A stretch of DNA of 64,000 bases from Laetiporus sulphureus 93-53 (lineage: Eukaryota > Basidiomycota > Agaricomycetes > Polyporales > Laetiporaceae): NCBI RefSeq assembly GCF_001632365.1, contig NW_024468534.1, forward strand, positions 176,133 to 240,132, in the 5' to 3' direction. Under the pieces are notes generated by a model. The model was given only the letters and a program-made list of their open reading frames with translations, made no database searches and was not told the origin of the DNA. A program made the position numbers and the translations under genes. Positions within the stretch are counted from its first letter, which is position 1; every line of letters begins with the position of its first letter. This document shows, one piece after another, positions 60,677-64,000 of the stretch.

Positions 60677-63600
60677 CTTCTTCGAAAGTACAAAGAGCTA
60701 CAGATAGAATATTCAGGAAAAGTGTTTGAGCGAGCTGAGCGAGAAGCGTCCGCGATGGCCGTTTGAGATGATGGTGGCAGAGGGACAAGGAGTGGTGGGC
60801 GCACCGCACCTGCCAAACTGGGAACTCAGCCGATCAGCTAGCGGAGATCGAAATCGTCGCGCACCATTCTTACAAAACCATCGGCGGCGCGCGAATGACA
60901 AATGTCGCCGCACTCCACCCGGCGTCTTTTTGTATCTCCGGCCAACGCGGTTCCCGGGGTCTTAGCTTTGTGGAAACTGGGACGGTCCACGGCCCCTTCA
61001 CGTCCTGCCGCCTGCGCGTTCTTCACAATATTAGCCCGCGATGCGGGCGGGGACCCTGCATTTCTGCATGTCTTCGCCGTTCGCTAGCGTCGCCGCGCGG
61101 GCTACGGGCAGTTTCGTGTCGGCGGTAGGAGATAACGGCGGAAGATTTGTGCGGACCATTCCGTCGCCTGCGAACGAGGCTGAGCGCGAGAAGCATACGT
61201 GATGCCCGCCAAGACAGATGGTGAGTGCCATCTGCGATCACGTTCATCAAGGTCATTGTTCGAGTCAACGTTATTTGCGGCTGCAGGCTGTGCTCTCCTG
61301 GCACTGAGAACCACACTGTCGATGTCCACTTTCGATCCCAGCGACGTGCCTCAGGCAGTGCCCCCAGTGCGCCGTGCGTTACTGTGAGCGCGCACGCGCT
61401 CCGTGTCAAGCAAGCTCGGAACTCATTCGCTAGGCTGTCAGCTTATTGCGTTCGGTATGATTTGGGGCTTTTCTTGCATCATGGGATCCTGTTCCGCTTG
61501 CCGAGGGTGTCCTCGTTGCATGGGCGGCCCGATGAGAGTGTATTCGCTGTGAATCTTTTCCGCCAGGCCAGTTCCTTGGGCCTCAATCGCGAATAATGCT
61601 CGGGAGCATGTGGCACTAACTGTCGGTGCCGATGCGTCCTTCATAGCCTGTACAACCTCAGCAGTCAAGGACGACCACGTACGTTAGCAGCCCTCGGAGC
61701 CGTCAAACCCGTGGTACGCCGTCCGCACGTTCCTTCCATCATTCCCAACGGAACCGTGTGCTTCTCAAGTCCTCCGAGACGTGCAAAATGAACGTGCGTC
61801 CCGTCAATAACGTCGTTACAACAACGTCGTTAAAAGCGTTCTGGAAAAACTCAACGCGACGCCACCGTCGCAGAGGGAAGCGTCGACTCTCTCCTGGCAC
61901 CTCGTCCGCCGACGGTTCAAGACGGGAAAACGCAACTCAACGCTCCCGACCCTTGGTTTGCGCCTTCCTGAAGCCAATCATCCGGTGCAAACTTCAATCG
62001 GTGGTGTCTAGGCTACATAGCCTCGCGGCTTACCGCGAGAGAGATATGATGTAAGCTTCGGTATCGCCGGTGACCACGGTGCGAGCTGGTGGTGGTCGTC
62101 GCCCTCGACGATGGCGATTGGATGTGCGACACCGGCTAGCGGCGTCGCGGAGCTGTTGTCGCTGTCTGAGACGATGCGGCGCTCGTGGTGCATCGTCCGA
62201 CCCGCTCGTCGGCCTCTCCCCAGCTCAGCTGAGCTGACCTGTTCCTGGCAGCACGATGCTTCTCGTCCCTTGCTTCTTCCGCTCTGCTTCGTGTCCCTCA
62301 TCTCTAGATCCGGGTGCAAGTTTCCACATAGGGCGCGCGACACTCACACGAAGACCTTGCCGGCAACCGGCTGCGGTGGTGAAACACTTGCCGAATCCGC
62401 TTCTCCATTTCAGCAGAGTCCGCTTGCCACCATCCGCTCTGTAATGATACCGTCGTAGCGCGTCTCCCCGCTCACAGTACACTTCTAGCATACCAGTGTA
62501 CCAGGTGACTGCACTGTGTTGTGTCGCTGTCTATCTAGCCGACCTCTTGCGCTCCCATTATGTCATAAGGAGTCCCGTATGTAGTTAGCTGAAATGGTAT
62601 ACAAATTTCTCTCACGGAGATGCTGTACGCGGCTTCGGTCTGGGCTATGCTGTATGGTCCGGAATACGCAGAACGATAACGCTTATTTTGAGGGCACTGG
62701 ATGCCACTAAGGAATAGGACCTGACCGTATCACCGCAGGGCGGAGCAATTGTGGAAAAGACGTAGCGTGCATGGGACATACACCATACAATACGGGCGGC
62801 TAGTGCGTGGCGATGGTTGACGTCTTATTCTCCTTCAGGTAGGATGGCGTTACCTGTGTAAGGAAAGCGGATTCCTTTTCATTCCTTCTCCGTGCTTTTC
62901 GCCCTCAATAACAGTCATCGAACCGCTTGAAGTTGCGCGGGCGACACCGCCATAATCTTGAAGGCGCTCACTCTTCGGCCAAGGGGGTAAGGCATATTCT
63001 CTTAATAGCACCGGGAACTTGAACATCGGACGGGCCATAAATTGAAACCAATGGTGGACCCAACTGAGGTTAGCGCAATGACGAAACCTTGCAGTAATGC
63101 AGAGCCCTCAGCACACCATCCACATTCCTATATGGAGCTTGCCTGAGCATACCGCTTTCCTCGGCCTATAGAATGCAAGGATGTAAATGAGGTCGTCACG
63201 CTTGCGCATTTGTCGCATGGGACCGACCAGGGGGCTGTCCATTCGTGGCAGCCGTGACACTGCCGTCGAACAGCAGATATATGCGTCTAAATACGGAAAG
63301 CAAATGACAAATATCCTCAACTGAGAATAGCCAGGCTGGATATCATCTTGTGTTGAATTGTGAATGCAGAACTACTCGTGATTCAAAGATCACTCACGAA
63401 GGAAGCTGATATGGCATTGGCCCAGGACACGCCTTCGCTGTCAAAACTGAGAAGCTGGAGTCCCCGATGAGAACGACTGATCATACTTGCCGATACATTC
63501 TTGACAGGGCACAGCCTTCAGACGTCGGCAAGCCACAGAGCACACGGTAGCGGCGTCGAAGCTCTGTCAAGCTGACGATGTCGCGGGTAGGGAGGCAAAT

Positions 63601-64000
63601 ACACACTTGTGCGGAGGAGCGTGAAGGAGTTCCGGCGGCGTTTTGATACCGCATCGCATATGTCAAGATGTTGTAGTGGACAGATGCTCCGTCGCCATGT
63701 CCTTCGGAATTACGTGAAGGAAGGACCGATGTCTTAGAGCGAATCAACGAGAGAATCCGTCCACTTCGCATTTGCGGATACTGTGAGTAATTCGAATGAT
63801 TTCAATTGTGCGCCATGCAATGCACTCTGGGAGCCTTGATGCATCGAATGAACAAGATTGATGTCGATCTAAGCCGAGACAGTTTCCAGGAGCCGATATT
63901 TAAAACCGAGGTATCGAGAAGGTGAACCTTTGAGCGTCAGGAAGGTCTATCGAGAGATGACAACCTCCGTAGGCGATGAGGCACATTCTCCTTTTTCTGT
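60677..64000. other. 3.3-kb interval, no gene defended
   Basis: Holds the ING promoter and unassigned sequence. Several minus-strand frames of 60-130 codons exist (for example 61438-61668 and 63481-63771). Near 61688 there is a CTAAC branch-like site followed by a possible AG acceptor, so a minus-strand gene at about 61.4-62.5 kb cannot be excluded. No family motif was recognised. Confidence 0.35.

Overview
The window looks like nuclear DNA of a filamentous basidiomycete (Agaricomycetes type; a wood-decay polypore-like fungus would fit, but nothing here proves it). Genes are broken by many introns of about 45-60 nt with GT..AG ends. Products are typical fungal housekeeping proteins: DASH complex, KEX1, MGM101, eIF3d, poly(A) polymerase and an ING PHD protein. 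Most gene limits below were rebuilt by hand from splice sites and reading phase. A CDS span runs from start codon to stop codon and includes introns.

Left part, 1-31 kb, is gene dense. In order: SLC1 acyltransferase (cut by the window edge), a coiled-coil protein that may be augmin HAUS8-like, a UTP8/NOL11-like ribosome biogenesis protein, a large Ser/Pro-rich disordered protein, a GDPD-family phosphodiesterase, a gephyrin-like molybdenum cofactor fusion enzyme, DASH subunit SPC19, KEX1 carboxypeptidase, a cysteine-free thioredoxin-fold membrane protein, MGM101, a gamma-tubulin complex component, a VWA protein, a CSN12/Thp1-like PCI protein and a DSBA-like thioredoxin-fold protein.

Middle part, 31-51.9 kb: mitochondrial GatB (PET112), poly(A) polymerase PAP1, a parallel beta-helix membrane protein, a candidate unrecognised gene, the splicing factor IST3/RBMX2, eIF3d, a UBAC2/DSC2-like rhomboid-fold protein and an NTF2-like protein. 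Right part, 51.9-64 kb, is gene poor. It holds a GATA-type transcription factor with an unusually long zinc-finger loop and an ING-family PHD protein. The last 3.3 kb has no gene I can defend.

Two non-coding elements with long terminal inverted repeats are the most striking non-genic structures. One, 706 bp with TA at both flanks, sits just upstream of the gephyrin-like gene. The other, 642 bp and AT-rich with a CTA duplication, sits between the divergent starts of the PCI-domain and DSBA-like genes. Both look like non-autonomous (MITE-like) DNA transposons. Many neighbours are head-to-head pairs with 170-370 bp between start codons. I did not find an obvious new multi-gene system; the best leads are the two elements, the candidate gene at 40-41 kb and the unusual single genes listed as findings.
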